Assembly (NCBI GenBank): GCA_965116195.1
Contig: OZ220491.1
Coordinates: 3,286,001-3,350,000, forward strand
DNA from: Aldehydirespirator sp965116195
GTDB taxonomy: Bacteria > Actinomycetota > Acidimicrobiia > Acidimicrobiales > Aldehydirespiratoraceae
DNA length: 64,000 bases
Direction of reading: 5' to 3'
Part shown: piece after piece, positions 1 to 8,832 of the stretch
Layout of the letters: the number at the start of each line of letters is the position of its first letter
Position numbering within the stretch: the first letter of the stretch is position 1
The notes under the pieces: model-generated
Told to the model about the DNA's origin: nothing
Seen by the model: the letters and a program-made list of their open reading frames with translations, nothing else
Databases searched by the model: none
Translations under genes and position numbers: made by a program

Positions 1-161
1 CTGGTGAATCCACCTTTGCCTGCTCCTTGCCCTAAGCCTTTGACCATACGAGACAACAATCGTTCTCGTCCTGCCATGAACGGTGGCGCTATGCCAAAGT
101 CGGGGGAGAAAGGGGTATCCTCGGTTGCTTCTGGTATCACGTGGAGATTATTTTCGTTCAT
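1..161 (-). CDS. AAA-family ATP-binding protein, N-terminal 53 codons only
   Basis: This is the first part of a gene that runs off the left edge. Read on the minus strand from an ATG at 161, it gives a short acidic leader followed by the pattern FGIAPPFMAGRERLLSRM. That pattern is typical of the start of AAA_16-type ATP-binding proteins of actinobacteria, just before the Walker A loop, which lies outside the window. A perfect TATAAT lies 6 bases upstream of the ATG, so the transcript is probably leaderless. The family call rests on the N-terminal pattern alone. The function is unknown; such ATPases are common in accessory and defence loci. Confidence 0.6.
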   Translation of the reverse strand, partial: MNENNLHVIPEATEDTPFSPDFGIAPPFMAGRERLLSRMVKGLGQGAGKGGFT

Positions 162-167
162 TGTGCC

Positions 168-200
168 ATTATATCACGGTTGCTGCAAATTTGCAGCAAC
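168..200 (-). promoter_or_regulatory. leaderless promoter with a 22-bp perfect palindrome
   Basis: The minus strand carries TATAAT at 173-168, six bases before the ATG at 161. Immediately upstream, 179-200 is a perfect palindrome with half-site GTTGCTGCAAA and no spacer. It covers the place where a -35 element would sit, so it looks like an operator at which a dimeric regulator blocks the polymerase. No regulator gene is visible beside it; it may lie beyond the left edge. Confidence 0.6.
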
Positions 201-604
201 CCTGGCAATTTCTCTAAGGCGCTGCTAGTTCAGTAGGCCTACCATGTCAATGCGGGAACCTGACGAGGCGTTGCAGTAGCCTTTCGTCATATTCCATATC
301 TTGACCGTCGCGCTGCTGCGGTACCACCTGCTACACGCCCGATGCTGGACGCGCTCTGGTACTGCTACCGCAGCTTCGTGCAAGGAGCAGACTCTGCCAA
401 ACCCGGCACCTACGCAACAACACCCAACTGGTGCGACTATGAACTTAGGTATCTCGGACCGACTGTCCGCTTCGCCGGTGTGAGCCACGAGTGCGGTGGA
501 GGCATGCTCGCTGTGAACCGGATGGCGTCTCCTTCGGAGATGGTGTCCGTTTCGCGTGATAATATGATGGCTGGTGGTGGCACGTCGTCATCAACCACCT
601 GTGC
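201..604. other. unassigned 400-bp stretch
   Basis: No convincing gene is seen. On the plus strand, codons at about 342-480 give a protein-like stretch (for example YATTPNWCDYELRYLGPTV) that runs into the 3' end of the antisense MFS gene and ends at 686. I do not recognise a family. It may be a decayed gene fragment or chance. Confidence 0.3.
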
Positions 605-1747
605 TCAGAAACGGTTTGCTATCCGGATCGACAGTATGCCTCCGGCCACGGTGGAGGCTGCGACCACCAGCCACATCGCCGGATAGCCGAAGCCTTCAAT
701 CAACCAGCCAGTGATGAGCGGTGCCACGAACACGCCCACATAGACACCCATTTGTGTGACCCCGGTAGCCGTGCCGGCAGCTTCGGCGTTGGTTCTGACG
801 ATGCCATAGTTGGTGAAGACCGGCCATATCCAGCCCCCGCCGAAGGCCAACAGCGTGGCCGCCACGTGGATGTTCGGTGAACGCAGAGCCAACAGCGCCA
901 TACCCACAGACCCCACCAAAGCAGTAAGACCTGCCACGCGGAACGGCTTCGTGCGCATCGTGTCGGTGATCCAGCCAGCCACGAGCCGCAGCGTTATGCC
1001 GGTGGCAGCACCGACGCTCAGAAACAGCCCGGCAACTCCCTCACCGAGTCCGGCATCCACGCCAGAACCCACTCCCCAGGCGTTGAGTGACCCCGCTCCA
1101 AAAGCCAGACAAGCGCCGACCGCAGCGGCCAAAAACAACTCCCCGGGCGATGATTCCGGTACTGAGGGCTTGCCGGGTCGCCGCCGTGACAGCGACCCCA
1201 CCGCAGCTCTCACGATCACCAGTGACACCAGGGTGAACGCAGCGTTGGCCACATAAGCCCAGCGCCATCCGACGGTCAGAGCCAGCGCCGGCACCGCCAG
1301 TCCGGCCAGCAGTGTGGAGGTGGGCATTCCCGACTGCTTGATCGACACCGCCAAGCCGAGTCTCGGCAGTTGCGCCTGGGCCAGCGCCAGGTTCACCGAG
1401 GTCTGGTTGGCAGCGTTCGCCAGCCCGGCCACCACAAGGCACACAACCACAGCCACGAATGAGCGGGCGGTTGCCGCCAGAGTCACCTGCACGATGGCGG
1501 ACAACCCCAACGCCAGGCTCATCTGGTTGAGGGGGCCGATGATCTGTGCCAGCCGCCCCAACATGATCGAGCCAAACATGGCGGCTCCAAAGAACGCTCC
1601 GAGCCCCCACCCGTAAACGGCCTCTGACACGCCCATCTCTTCGCTGACCTGCACTGACAAGGCCCCGATCAGAAAGCCCGGCAGGACGCTGGACACCGTG
1701 GCCATCACCGCGGCGTTCACCACCAACCCAGGACGCGCAGCAGTCAA
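605..1747 (-). CDS. MFS transporter
   Basis: This encodes a 380-residue major facilitator superfamily permease of the inner membrane. The protein is almost entirely hydrophobic segments, consistent with about 12 helices. It has a typical loop after helix 2 (MLGRLAQIIGP) and a short charged central loop (LSRRRPGKPS) between the two six-helix halves. The substrate cannot be read from the sequence. The longest frame begins with TTG at 1747; an ATG at 1705 (MATVSSVLPG) is an alternative start. It lies 128 bp downstream of the ELFV-like gene on the same strand. That gap carries a 15-bp repeat and stays open in one frame, so the two may be co-transcribed. Confidence 0.85.
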   Translation of the reverse strand: MTAARPGLVVNAAVMATVSSVLPGFLIGALSVQVSEEMGVSEAVYGWGLGAFFGAAMFGSIMLGRLAQIIGPLNQMSLALGLSAIVQVTLAATARSFVAVVVCLVVAGLANAANQTSVNLALAQAQLPRLGLAVSIKQSGMPTSTLLAGLAVPALALTVGWRWAYVANAAFTLVSLVIVRAAVGSLSRRRPGKPSVPESSPGELFLAAAVGACLAFGAGSLNAWGVGSGVDAGLGEGVAGLFLSVGAATGITLRLVAGWITDTMRTKPFRVAGLTALVGSVGMALLALRSPNIHVAATLLAFGGGWIWPVFTNYGIVRTNAEAAGTATGVTQMGVYVGVFVAPLITGWLIEGFGYPAMWLVVAASTVAGGILSIRIANRF

Positions 1748-1875
1748 CTCGCTGTTACCGCTTCGAGAGAATTCGGCAGCTGGCTGATCTCAGGATGCCG
1801 ACGGGCCTGGATCGCAGGTGGCTCGCAGACGCGTGGCTCGCAGACGCACCGTTCTGCAACTCGGGTCGCTTGATG

Positions 1876-3066
1876 TCAGGAAGCCAACGGGCGGCCGAAG
1901 GGGAGCTCTTCCTGCCAGGTGCCGAGAAACGCCTCTGCCCCATGGCAAGCACCGAGGAAAGGGCCGGCATCGCTTTTGAGGGCCTCGGCCATCAAGTTTG
2001 TAACGATGCTGGTGATCTCGTGGCGCACACTGCTGTCAGCAACGCTCGGTTCGCTCCAGGCCGCCACGGTGGACCCGGCCAACGCCACAAAGTCAGCCAC
2101 GGCCACGATGCCGCTTCGTCTACACACGGCCAGTGCCTTGGCGGTGTACGCCAACCGACCACACGGAACCAGAGCACGCCCCAACAGGGCCGCAGCCGTC
2201 TGGTGGTTGACGACTCCCATCTTGGAACCGGCAAACACGATGTCAACAGGCTGGGCCCAGATCGCCTCAGTTTCGCTCAGGCCAACGGCCTCCACGCCGT
2301 CGTCACCAATACTGCTGTCACCAATACTGCTGTCACCAATACTGCTGTCACCGTCGCCACTGGCGGTGCCAGCGTCGGCCTTGTTGACCTTGCCATCAGC
2401 AGCCAGCACGCCCAGCGCACCGTCGCCGTGAGCAGTCCATGTCTCTGCCAGTGCGGTCGGGTCAAGTCCCGACGACGACACCAGACAGCCTTGCGCATCA
2501 GACACCGCCACCACCCGGGCACCTCGTGCTGTCACCTCTTTGGCCAGTGCCACCCCCACAGCCGAGAGTCCCTCAATGGCGACGGTGCTGCCGTCAAGGC
2601 CCGCCGCAGCATCTGCCGCAACAGCGGCGGACAGAGCGTCACACTCACTGGCGAAGGCACCCAGACGAGCCACGGCGCGCAGATCAGCATCACGCAGTGG
2701 TGCAAGGTCTGTCTCATTCACGCCCTTGGCAGCATCGGGCAGGTAGGTGCCGTCAGACACCAGCGACACCGCCTCTGCCACAAACGCAGCCACCGCCTCT
2801 GCCCGGTCACCGCTCTCCGCACTGATACCGGCTGATGCGCCGCTACGTCTCATCTGTAGCGCTGCGTAGGTGTAGGTCTGAGACCGGGCCAGGTCTTTGG
2901 CTCCCCCCTGCAGCACTCTGCGGGCCCAGCGCACCGGACCTGATGCGGCCTCGGCCCCTGCCAGATCAATCGCCACAAAGGCATCAACGCAACTGAACTT
3001 GTGCAGCCTCAAGGTACGCAGTCCTGGTTCAATCCGCGCGGCCGACCTGTCACAGGTGCTCGGCAA
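1876..3066 (-). CDS. Glu/Leu/Phe/Val-dehydrogenase-like protein with altered active site
   Basis: A 396-residue protein related to amino-acid dehydrogenases of the ELFV family. About residues 30-90 match the dimerisation/substrate domain. Residues 160-190 hold the Rossmann entry (STVAIEGLSAVGVALAKEV, then VVAVSD). Residues 310-345 match the NAD-domain end (ADFVALAGS). The family's active-site motif GGAKGG appears here as SGASAG, so the catalytic lysine is replaced by serine and classical dehydrogenase activity is doubtful. A 15-bp tandem repeat at about 2301-2352 adds an acidic GDSSI loop at residues 238-255. The N-terminus is uncertain: the first 45 bp of conserved coding sequence are duplicated 458 bp upstream, on the far side of a toxin-antitoxin remnant, so the TTG start used here may be a replacement. 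Confidence 0.6.
   Translation of the reverse strand: MPSTCDRSAARIEPGLRTLRLHKFSCVDAFVAIDLAGAEAASGPVRWARRVLQGGAKDLARSQTYTYAALQMRRSGASAGISAESGDRAEAVAAFVAEAVSLVSDGTYLPDAAKGVNETDLAPLRDADLRAVARLGAFASECDALSAAVAADAAAGLDGSTVAIEGLSAVGVALAKEVTARGARVVAVSDAQGCLVSSSGLDPTALAETWTAHGDGALGVLAADGKVNKADAGTASGDGDSSIGDSSIGDSSIGDDGVEAVGLSETEAIWAQPVDIVFAGSKMGVVNHQTAAALLGRALVPCGRLAYTAKALAVCRRSGIVAVADFVALAGSTVAAWSEPSVADSSVRHEITSIVTNLMAEALKSDAGPFLGACHGAEAFLGTWQEELPFGRPLAS
2301..2352. repeat. 15-bp tandem repeat inside the ELFV-like gene
   Basis: About three and a half copies of a 15-bp unit (ACTGCTGTCACCAAT) encode repeated SSIGD. The period keeps the frame. Confidence 0.85.
2984..3031. repeat. 48-bp direct repeat, left copy
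   Basis: This matches 3442-3489 with two mismatches. It is the coding start region of the ELFV-like gene, and the two copies bracket the antitoxin/VapC remnant. Confidence 0.85.
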
Positions 3067-3090
3067 CTGCTTGGCTGTAGTTATCGGGTG

Positions 3091-3183
3091 TCACAAGACC
3101 AAGACCACATCGGACACAAACTCAGAAAACTCTTCAGTGATGTATACCTTGGCAAGAGCGCTTGTGTCGACATAGAGTTTCAT
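3091..3183 (-). pseudogene. VapC-type PIN toxin, N-terminal remnant
   Basis: Thirty codons read MKLYVDTSALAKVYITEEFS and continue to a TGA at 3091. This is the characteristic first strand and acidic residue of a PIN-domain ribonuclease toxin. Full-length VapC proteins have about 130 residues and need three or four acidic residues, so this fragment cannot be active. Its ATG lies three bases after the stop of the antitoxin-like gene, the usual antitoxin-toxin order. Confidence 0.65.
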
Positions 3184-3186
3184 CAA

Positions 3187-3426
3187 TCAGGTGCCTCTGG
3201 ATTCGCTTAAGGCTTCTTCCACGCTCATCTTTCCTTTGTACATTGTCCGCTTGGGCTGCAAACCCTTCCCCGGTTGCTTAGGTAGCCTGATCCTGCCCTC
3301 CGCGACACCTTGGAGCACGGGTGCCAAGCCCGTGCCTATTTGTGTGGCTTTCCTCGCAGGTACTACAGTTGTGCCACGAGCGGGGGCTGTTGCTGACTTG
3401 GTGTCAATAGCCGTGTCCATCAGCAT
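3187..3426 (-). CDS. Phd/YefM- or VapB-like antitoxin, possibly decayed
   Basis: A 79-residue basic protein. Its C-terminal half (EGRIRLPKQPGKGL, then SVEEALSESRG) resembles the toxin-binding tail of Phd/YefM antitoxins paired with PIN toxins. The N-terminal DNA-binding half is not recognisable and may be damaged. It ends just before the VapC remnant. Without an intact toxin the gene is probably a relic. The call rests on the tail pattern and the neighbour. Confidence 0.45.
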   Translation of the reverse strand: MLMDTAIDTKSATAPARGTTVVPARKATQIGTGLAPVLQGVAEGRIRLPKQPGKGLQPKRTMYKGKMSVEEALSESRGT

Positions 3427-3441
3427 CAGTGTAGGCCCGGC

Positions 3442-3489
3442 TCAACGCAACTGAACTTGTGCAACCTAAAGGTACGCAGTCCTGGTTCA
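3442..3489. repeat. 48-bp direct repeat, right copy
   Basis: Second copy of 2984-3031. On the minus strand it is preceded by a possible TTG start that continues in the ELFV reading frame, so this is probably the original start of that gene. Confidence 0.8.
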
Positions 3490-3527
3490 CTGTTGTCCAA
3501 ACGTCCACCGCACAGGCCTCTGTGAAG

Positions 3528-4967
3528 CTATGCGGCGCGATCAAGGATCCGCACCGGCAGCCTGCGAGGGCCTCGGATCTGGCCGGTTGACCAGGTTACG
3601 TTCTGCGGGTCGGCCAACTCGAAGTGCGGCACTCGCTGCATCCACTCCTCCAGAGCCACGGTCAACTCAAGACGAGCCAGGTTCGAGCCGAGACAGCGGT
3701 GAATGCCCAATCCGAAGGCGGAGTGGCGATTGCGTTGCCTGTCAATCACAAACCTGTCGGCATCTTCGAAGGCTGCCGGGTCGCGGTTGGCAGCAGGAAA
3801 CGGCAACAGCACCCAGTCGCCGGAACGCATCGAGCAGCCCGCAAACTCGGTGTCGGTGGCGACGAGCCGGGCCATCGTCACCGGCGCGTAGAAGCGCAGA
3901 AATTCCTCCACCGCAAAAGGTCGCACATCTGGATCATCAAGCCAACGCCGGCGATCAACCGGATGCTGTGCGAGATGCCACAGCGACGCGCCGATAGCAG
4001 ACCAGGTGGTGTCCACACCAGCCACTATCAACAGTCCACATGTGCCCCGGACATGCTCGTGGGCAAGAGGCTCGCCTGCGATCTTGGAGTGTGTCATGTG
4101 GCTGATGAGATCATCCTGCGGTTCCTCGGAACGTGCTGCTATCAACTGGTCGAGGTAGAAGTCAATTGAATCCTCGTACTCGACGCGCTGTGACTCACCG
4201 GGTTCCTCCATTATCTGATGAATGAAAGTCCGGAACTGCTCACCATCAGAGCGGGGCACGCCGAGCATGTCGGCAATCACCTGCACCGGGATGTGCCGGG
4301 TGTAGCCCAACGCAGCGTCAACTATGTCTGTCCGGCCCGCCTTGACATCGGCGAGCAACTCATCAAGCAAAACTCGGCAGGTCTGACGGGTGGTCTCGCG
4401 CTTGGCCTCTATTGCCTTGGGCGCAAAAGCCGGAAGCAAGAACTGCCGCGCCACACGATGAAACGGCGGATCGCTGGTGATCGGCGGAGCAAACCCAACC
4501 GGCGGTGGTATCTCGGGACGTCCGTCAAACACGATCACGCCACAGGAACTGAACGTCTCGGTGTCAGCAGCAACAGCCGAAACATCGGCATGGGTCACCG
4601 GAAGCCAGGTTCCGCCATATCTGTCGCTGTGGGCCACCGGACACTCACGGCGCAGTTCGTCCCAGATCTCCGGTGCTCGGGCCGCGTAATCCGGGTCAAC
4701 ATGATCAAAATCGGTGGCCCAGTCAGCCACCGGTGCCCTCGGTGCAGGAGGCTCGGGCTTGACCGCAGCCGCAGACGGCACTGAGGCAGTCGGTGCTGAG
4801 CCGACAGGTGCTGAGCCGGTAGGTGCTGAGGCAGTCGGTGCTGAGCCGACAGGTGCTGAGACAGTCGGTGCTGAGCCGACAGGTGCTGAGGCAGACGGCA
4901 CTGAGCCGACAGGTGCTGAGGCAGTCGGTGCTGAGTTGCTCGTGGATGTGGATGTGGTGTGGTTCAT
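3528..4967 (-). CDS. cytochrome P450 with repeat-built N-terminus
   Basis: A 479-residue heme monooxygenase, probably soluble and served by a ferredoxin. The heme-thiolate signature FGLGIHRCLG is near residue 425, and the I-helix oxygen-activation motif AGVDTT is near residue 315. The typical EFLRFYAP segment lies between them. The core is of normal length (about 410 residues). The first 70 residues are instead a low-complexity chain of SAPVGSAPT-type units encoded by a 30-bp repeat, with no known P450 role. The start ATG overlaps the stop of the upstream sulfatase (ATGA), so the two are translationally coupled. This suggests a joint role, for example oxidation of a desulfated compound. The substrate is unknown. 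Confidence 0.92.
   Translation of the reverse strand: MNHTTSTSTSNSAPTASAPVGSVPSASAPVGSAPTVSAPVGSAPTASAPTGSAPVGSAPTASVPSAAAVKPEPPAPRAPVADWATDFDHVDPDYAARAPEIWDELRRECPVAHSDRYGGTWLPVTHADVSAVAADTETFSSCGVIVFDGRPEIPPPVGFAPPITSDPPFHRVARQFLLPAFAPKAIEAKRETTRQTCRVLLDELLADVKAGRTDIVDAALGYTRHIPVQVIADMLGVPRSDGEQFRTFIHQIMEEPGESQRVEYEDSIDFYLDQLIAARSEEPQDDLISHMTHSKIAGEPLAHEHVRGTCGLLIVAGVDTTWSAIGASLWHLAQHPVDRRRWLDDPDVRPFAVEEFLRFYAPVTMARLVATDTEFAGCSMRSGDWVLLPFPAANRDPAAFEDADRFVIDRQRNRHSAFGLGIHRCLGSNLARLELTVALEEWMQRVPHFELADPQNVTWSTGQIRGPRRLPVRILDRAA
4783..4940. repeat. 30-bp tandem repeat in the P450 N-terminus
   Basis: Imperfect 30-bp units (core GCAGTCGGTGCTGAGCCGAC), each made of two related 15-bp halves. The period preserves the reading frame. 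Confidence 0.85.
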
Positions 4968-6499
4968 GGCGTGAGTGTCAACTCCTCTGCCTCGTAGTCA
5001 AGCAACCGGTGGAACAGGCTTCTCAGTTCATTGCGTCGGCCCCGGTCATTGGCCAGGTTCACCAGTTCATCCGGATCCTCGTCGGTCTCGTACCACTCGT
5101 GATCGTGATCATCAAATCCCGCTGTCACATCAAAGACCTTGCCCTGGTCGTCAACGGTCCCGTCACGTCTGATCCCACCGCCGATCCCGTAATAGCGGGC
5201 GTACTTCGTGTTGCCGTCAAAGAAGCCCCGCACCGCGTAACGGCTGTTGCGGATGATCTCGGACTGAGCCGAATCCTGCGAGAAGAGCACAAAATCACGC
5301 ACCGAGGCTTCAGGGTCGGCCAGTACCGGTGTCAGGCTGCGACCCGACAGGCTGGGAATGTCACCCACCTCTACACCACCAAGTGCGGCAATGGTCGCTG
5401 CCAGGTCAACGTGAGTTGCCAGAGCTGAAGTGCGGGTCCCGGCGGGCACGCCTGGTGCCTTGACGATCAACGGCACTCCCATCACCTCGTCGTACACGCA
5501 GGGCAGTTTGGCCCGCAAGCCGTGCGAGCCGCAGGCATCACCATGATCAGATGTGTAGCAGATCACGGTTTCGTCGTAGAGACCGAGCCGATCCAGAGCA
5601 TCAAGCAGTCGGCTCAGGCTGCGATCCAACTCCACATGCAGCCAGGCGTAATAGTCCAGGCCGCGTAGCCACATGTCGTGGTCGGCGGCATTGATCTTGC
5701 CCACCATGTGCTCGTGGTTGCGGGCGTGACGCCACGCTCGCTGCACCTCGGGTTTGGTGTGCAGATCGTCGCTGAAGTTGCTCGGCAGCTGGTCGAACAG
5801 GCGTGGATAGTCCTCCGGCGGCGGTGTCACCGGCAGATCACCCAGGCGAAACTCCTGCACTGCTCTCAACAGCCGGGCCTGCTTTGGATGGGCCGCCTGA
5901 TAGCTGAGGTGATCAACCGGAAACCACATGATGTCGTGTGGGTTGACCAGAGCAACCGTCAAAAACCACGGCTCCCGGTGGCGGTCTTCTCGGCGGACTG
6001 TTCGGCGGTCTTCGTGACGGGCTGCGAGCCATTCCACAGCCTGATCCACGATGATCGGATCGAAGTACCGACCGGTGTAGGCGCTGCCCATGTAGTGAAA
6101 ATCGTTGCCCTGCCAGTCGGAATAGCCGTGGGCAGCCATGTCGGGGGTTTCGCCGTGACCCAGATGCCATTTGCCCAGGTAGCCGGAACGGTAGCCCTGC
6201 TTGGTGAGCAGACTGCCGAGGGTTGGTATTGCCGGGTCCAGAGATGTGTGGGTGGGAAAGGCCACGTTGTCCACCACGCCGTGCTCGGCCAGATACCGCC
6301 CGGTGTAGAGGCTGGCCCGCGACGGCGAGCAGGGTGCGGAATGAGTGAAGTAACGTTCAAAGCTGAGCCCGTCGCGCCGTAGCCGTTCATGGCCGGGCAA
6401 ACTGACAACACCTTCAAGCCAGTCGTTGCGCCGTTCCTCATCCGACACGATCAGCACCATGTTGGGTTGGTCAACCATCTCCCACGACGCTACCGACAC
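4964..6499 (-). CDS. type I sulfatase
   Basis: A 511-residue arylsulfatase-family hydrolase. The active-site motif CSPSR has its cysteine at residue 57, which a formylglycine-generating enzyme would convert. Other family marks are the N-terminal metal site (MVLIVSDEERRND), GKWHLGH near residue 110, and the second metal site TSDHGDACGSHGL. There is no clear signal peptide, so a cytoplasmic role is likely. The longest frame starts at GTG 6499; ATG 6478 (MVDQPN) is an alternative. The gene precedes the P450 with a 4-base overlap. It follows prfC, separated by a repeat-filled gap. Confidence 0.9.
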   Translation of the reverse strand: MSVASWEMVDQPNMVLIVSDEERRNDWLEGVVSLPGHERLRRDGLSFERYFTHSAPCSPSRASLYTGRYLAEHGVVDNVAFPTHTSLDPAIPTLGSLLTKQGYRSGYLGKWHLGHGETPDMAAHGYSDWQGNDFHYMGSAYTGRYFDPIIVDQAVEWLAARHEDRRTVRREDRHREPWFLTVALVNPHDIMWFPVDHLSYQAAHPKQARLLRAVQEFRLGDLPVTPPPEDYPRLFDQLPSNFSDDLHTKPEVQRAWRHARNHEHMVGKINAADHDMWLRGLDYYAWLHVELDRSLSRLLDALDRLGLYDETVICYTSDHGDACGSHGLRAKLPCVYDEVMGVPLIVKAPGVPAGTRTSALATHVDLAATIAALGGVEVGDIPSLSGRSLTPVLADPEASVRDFVLFSQDSAQSEIIRNSRYAVRGFFDGNTKYARYYGIGGGIRRDGTVDDQGKVFDVTAGFDDHDHEWYETDEDPDELVNLANDRGRRNELRSLFHRLLDYEAEELTLTP

Positions 6500-6536
6500 C
6501 GCTCACCCGTGGCTAACTCTTGATGCTCTTGCCGCG

Positions 6537-6869
6537 TCAAGTCACAGTTCTTGTTGCTCCTGACCTTTGCCAACAAGCGTTGCAGGTGCTGCCTGTGGGC
6601 CCGCAACACGGGAACCGCTCCTGACCTTTGCATACCAAGCGCTTCAGGTGCTGCCTGTGGGCCCGCAACACGGGAACCGCTCCTGACCTTTGCATACCAA
6701 GCGCTTCAGGTGCTGCCTGTGGAGCCCGCAACACGGGAACCGCTCCTGACCTTTGCCAACAAGCGTTGCAGGTGCTGCCTGTGGGCCCGCAACACGGGAA
6801 CCGCTCCTGACCTTGCATACCAAGCGCTCCAGGTGCTGCCTGTGGAGCTCGCCCCACGAGAACCGCTCC
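6537..6869. repeat. 66-68-bp tandem repeat between prfC and the sulfatase
   Basis: About five imperfect copies, each with GGTGCTGCCTGTGG and AACCGCTCCTGACC. The minus strand stays open through nearly all of it (6857-6537, about 106 codons), bridging the prfC stop and the sulfatase start. No known protein is encoded. Confidence 0.8.
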
Positions 6870-8504
6870 CTAACCCTCGCCGACAAGGCGTTCCAAAACC
6901 AGTTCCGGGTTGTCAGACTCCAGACGCGCCAGCCAGTAGGGACTCTCGAACAGTGCCAGCAACTCACCGCCCTCGGGTCGCTGCGCGACCACAACTCCCG
7001 ACATGGCCTCCAACACCTGAGCCGACCCGGCGTCGGTGCGACGGGCTGTGGTCCAGGGCGCTGGAGCCAACTCGACCGGCGCACCGAACTCTCTGCTCAG
7101 TCGGTGCTCAGCCACATCGAACTGCAACGGGCCAACCGCAGCCAAGACGGGAGTGCTCACACCGCTGCCGGGGCGATACAGCACCTGCACCACACCCTCA
7201 AGGTCAAGTTGACGGATACCTGAGCGAAATTGCTTGGCCTTGGAGGTGTCAGTGCAGCGAGCCAAACGAAAACTGCTGGGAGCAAAGGACGGAACCTGCG
7301 GCCAGCGAACTGCGTGGCCCGGCGCGTGCACGGCGTCTCCCACTCGCAACTCCGAAGCGTTGACCAACCCGACAATGTCACCCGGCCAGGCTTCGTTCGC
7401 GGTTGTGCGGTCCTTGCCCAGCACGGTGTGGGCGTACTTGGTGGCCAGTGTCTTGCCGGTACGTTCGCAGCAGATCGTCATGCCCCGCTCGAAACGTCCC
7501 GAGCACACTCGCAGAAAGGCCATGCGGTCGCGGTGGGCGGGGTTCATGTTCGACTGCACCTTGAACACCACAGCACTGAAGGGCGTGTCCACCGGACGCA
7601 GATCCCCGGTGAGATCAAGCCTGGCCTTCGGAGCGGGCACCAGATCAACAATGGCGTCAAGCAGATGACGCACGCCGAAGTTGGTGAGAGCCGAGCCATA
7701 GAACACCGGCGAGAGTTCACCCGCCTCGAAGCGCTTGGCATCAAAGGAGGCTGCGGCTGAGTCGAGCAACTCGACCATCTCTTGGGCCTCCTGCCACACA
7801 GTGCCTTCCTCGACTGCGGCACGCTGAGCGTCAACAATCTCCTCACCGGCGGCTGTGGCACCCCCGGTGGTGCGGGAAAATCGCACAAAAGCGCCGTCAC
7901 GACGATCAATCACACCACGAAAACGGTCGCCGTCACCAACGGGCCAGGTGATGGCCACCGGGTCAAGCACCAACTGGTCTTCAACCTCATCCAGTAACTC
8001 CAACGGGTTGCGAGCAGGTCGGTCCCACTTGTTGACGAAGGTCACAATGGGGATCTCCCGATTGCGGCAGACCTCAAACAGCTTGCGGGTCTGCGTCTCG
8101 ATCCCTTTGGCACCGTCAAGCACCATCACAGCAGCGTCCACCGCGGAGAGCACCCGATAGGTGTCCTCAGAAAAGTCACCGTGGCCGGGCGTGTCCAGCA
8201 GGTTGAGAACCCGATCCCGATAGTGGAACTGCACTGCGGCTGAGGTGACGGAGATACCTCGACGCCGTTCCAGTTCCATCCAGTCCGATGTGGTGGCCCG
8301 GCGCTCACCTTTGGTTTTCACCGCACCGGCACCTGTGCTGAGCGCTCCTCCGTACAGCAGGAACTTCTCGGTGAGCGTGGTCTTGCCTGCGTCAGGATGC
8401 GAGATGATCGCGAACGTGCGCCGTTGTTCGGCTGCCCGGACGACATCGGCTGCCGTGACGACAGAGGTGCTGCTCACACCCTCAGTCTGGCGTGATCGGG
8501 ACAC
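6870..8504 (-). CDS. prfC: peptide chain release factor 3
   Basis: A 544-residue translational GTPase (E. coli RF3 has 529) that recycles class I release factors from the ribosome. The G-domain motifs are complete: G1 HPDAGKTT near residue 37, G2 region RRRGISVTS, G3 DTPGHGDFSEDTYR near 100, G4 NKWD near 150. The sequence DFSEDTYR separates RF3 from EF-G. Domain II and the C-terminal domain follow without gaps. The frame starts at 8504; a short N-terminal extension precedes the conserved core. The downstream gap to the sulfatase gene is repeat-filled. Confidence 0.95.
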   Translation of the reverse strand: MSRSRQTEGVSSTSVVTAADVVRAAEQRRTFAIISHPDAGKTTLTEKFLLYGGALSTGAGAVKTKGERRATTSDWMELERRRGISVTSAAVQFHYRDRVLNLLDTPGHGDFSEDTYRVLSAVDAAVMVLDGAKGIETQTRKLFEVCRNREIPIVTFVNKWDRPARNPLELLDEVEDQLVLDPVAITWPVGDGDRFRGVIDRRDGAFVRFSRTTGGATAAGEEIVDAQRAAVEEGTVWQEAQEMVELLDSAAASFDAKRFEAGELSPVFYGSALTNFGVRHLLDAIVDLVPAPKARLDLTGDLRPVDTPFSAVVFKVQSNMNPAHRDRMAFLRVCSGRFERGMTICCERTGKTLATKYAHTVLGKDRTTANEAWPGDIVGLVNASELRVGDAVHAPGHAVRWPQVPSFAPSSFRLARCTDTSKAKQFRSGIRQLDLEGVVQVLYRPGSGVSTPVLAAVGPLQFDVAEHRLSREFGAPVELAPAPWTTARRTDAGSAQVLEAMSGVVVAQRPEGGELLALFESPYWLARLESDNPELVLERLVGEG

Positions 8505-8832
8505 CCCTGGCGACCCGCTCTGCCATCTGGCTCAACCCGGCTCCCGGTCGCGCCTCATCGGTCATGCCGCCGGAGAACCCGTTGCGGCAGGTCACCACGC
8601 TGGCTTTTCCGTCTGCACGGTCGTCAATGGTGTTGACCGGTTAACCGGCCTTGTGTCCGCCCGGCGGGTGTCAACACCTCGTGGACTGTTTCATCGGCCG
8701 CGGCGAGCACGTCACCGGTTTCTGAGAGACCCACCCCTGATTGTGAGATTGTTTTGGTAGACGCGTGACAGGTTAACCGTGAACATCAGCGGGTCTCAGC
8801 TAGACGGTCACAGACCCAGGTTCCTGTCGAGA
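8505..8832. other. intergenic region with a 12-bp palindrome
   Basis: No gene is supported. The perfect palindrome CCGGTTAACCGG at 8637-8648 and a related GGTTAACC at about 8771-8778 could be protein-binding sites. This would be the promoter region of prfC. Confidence 0.35.

Noticed and set aside
4..228. A 74-codon plus-strand frame at the left edge
   Set aside because: It is antisense to the AAA-ATPase start, which has a good promoter and a recognisable N-terminus.
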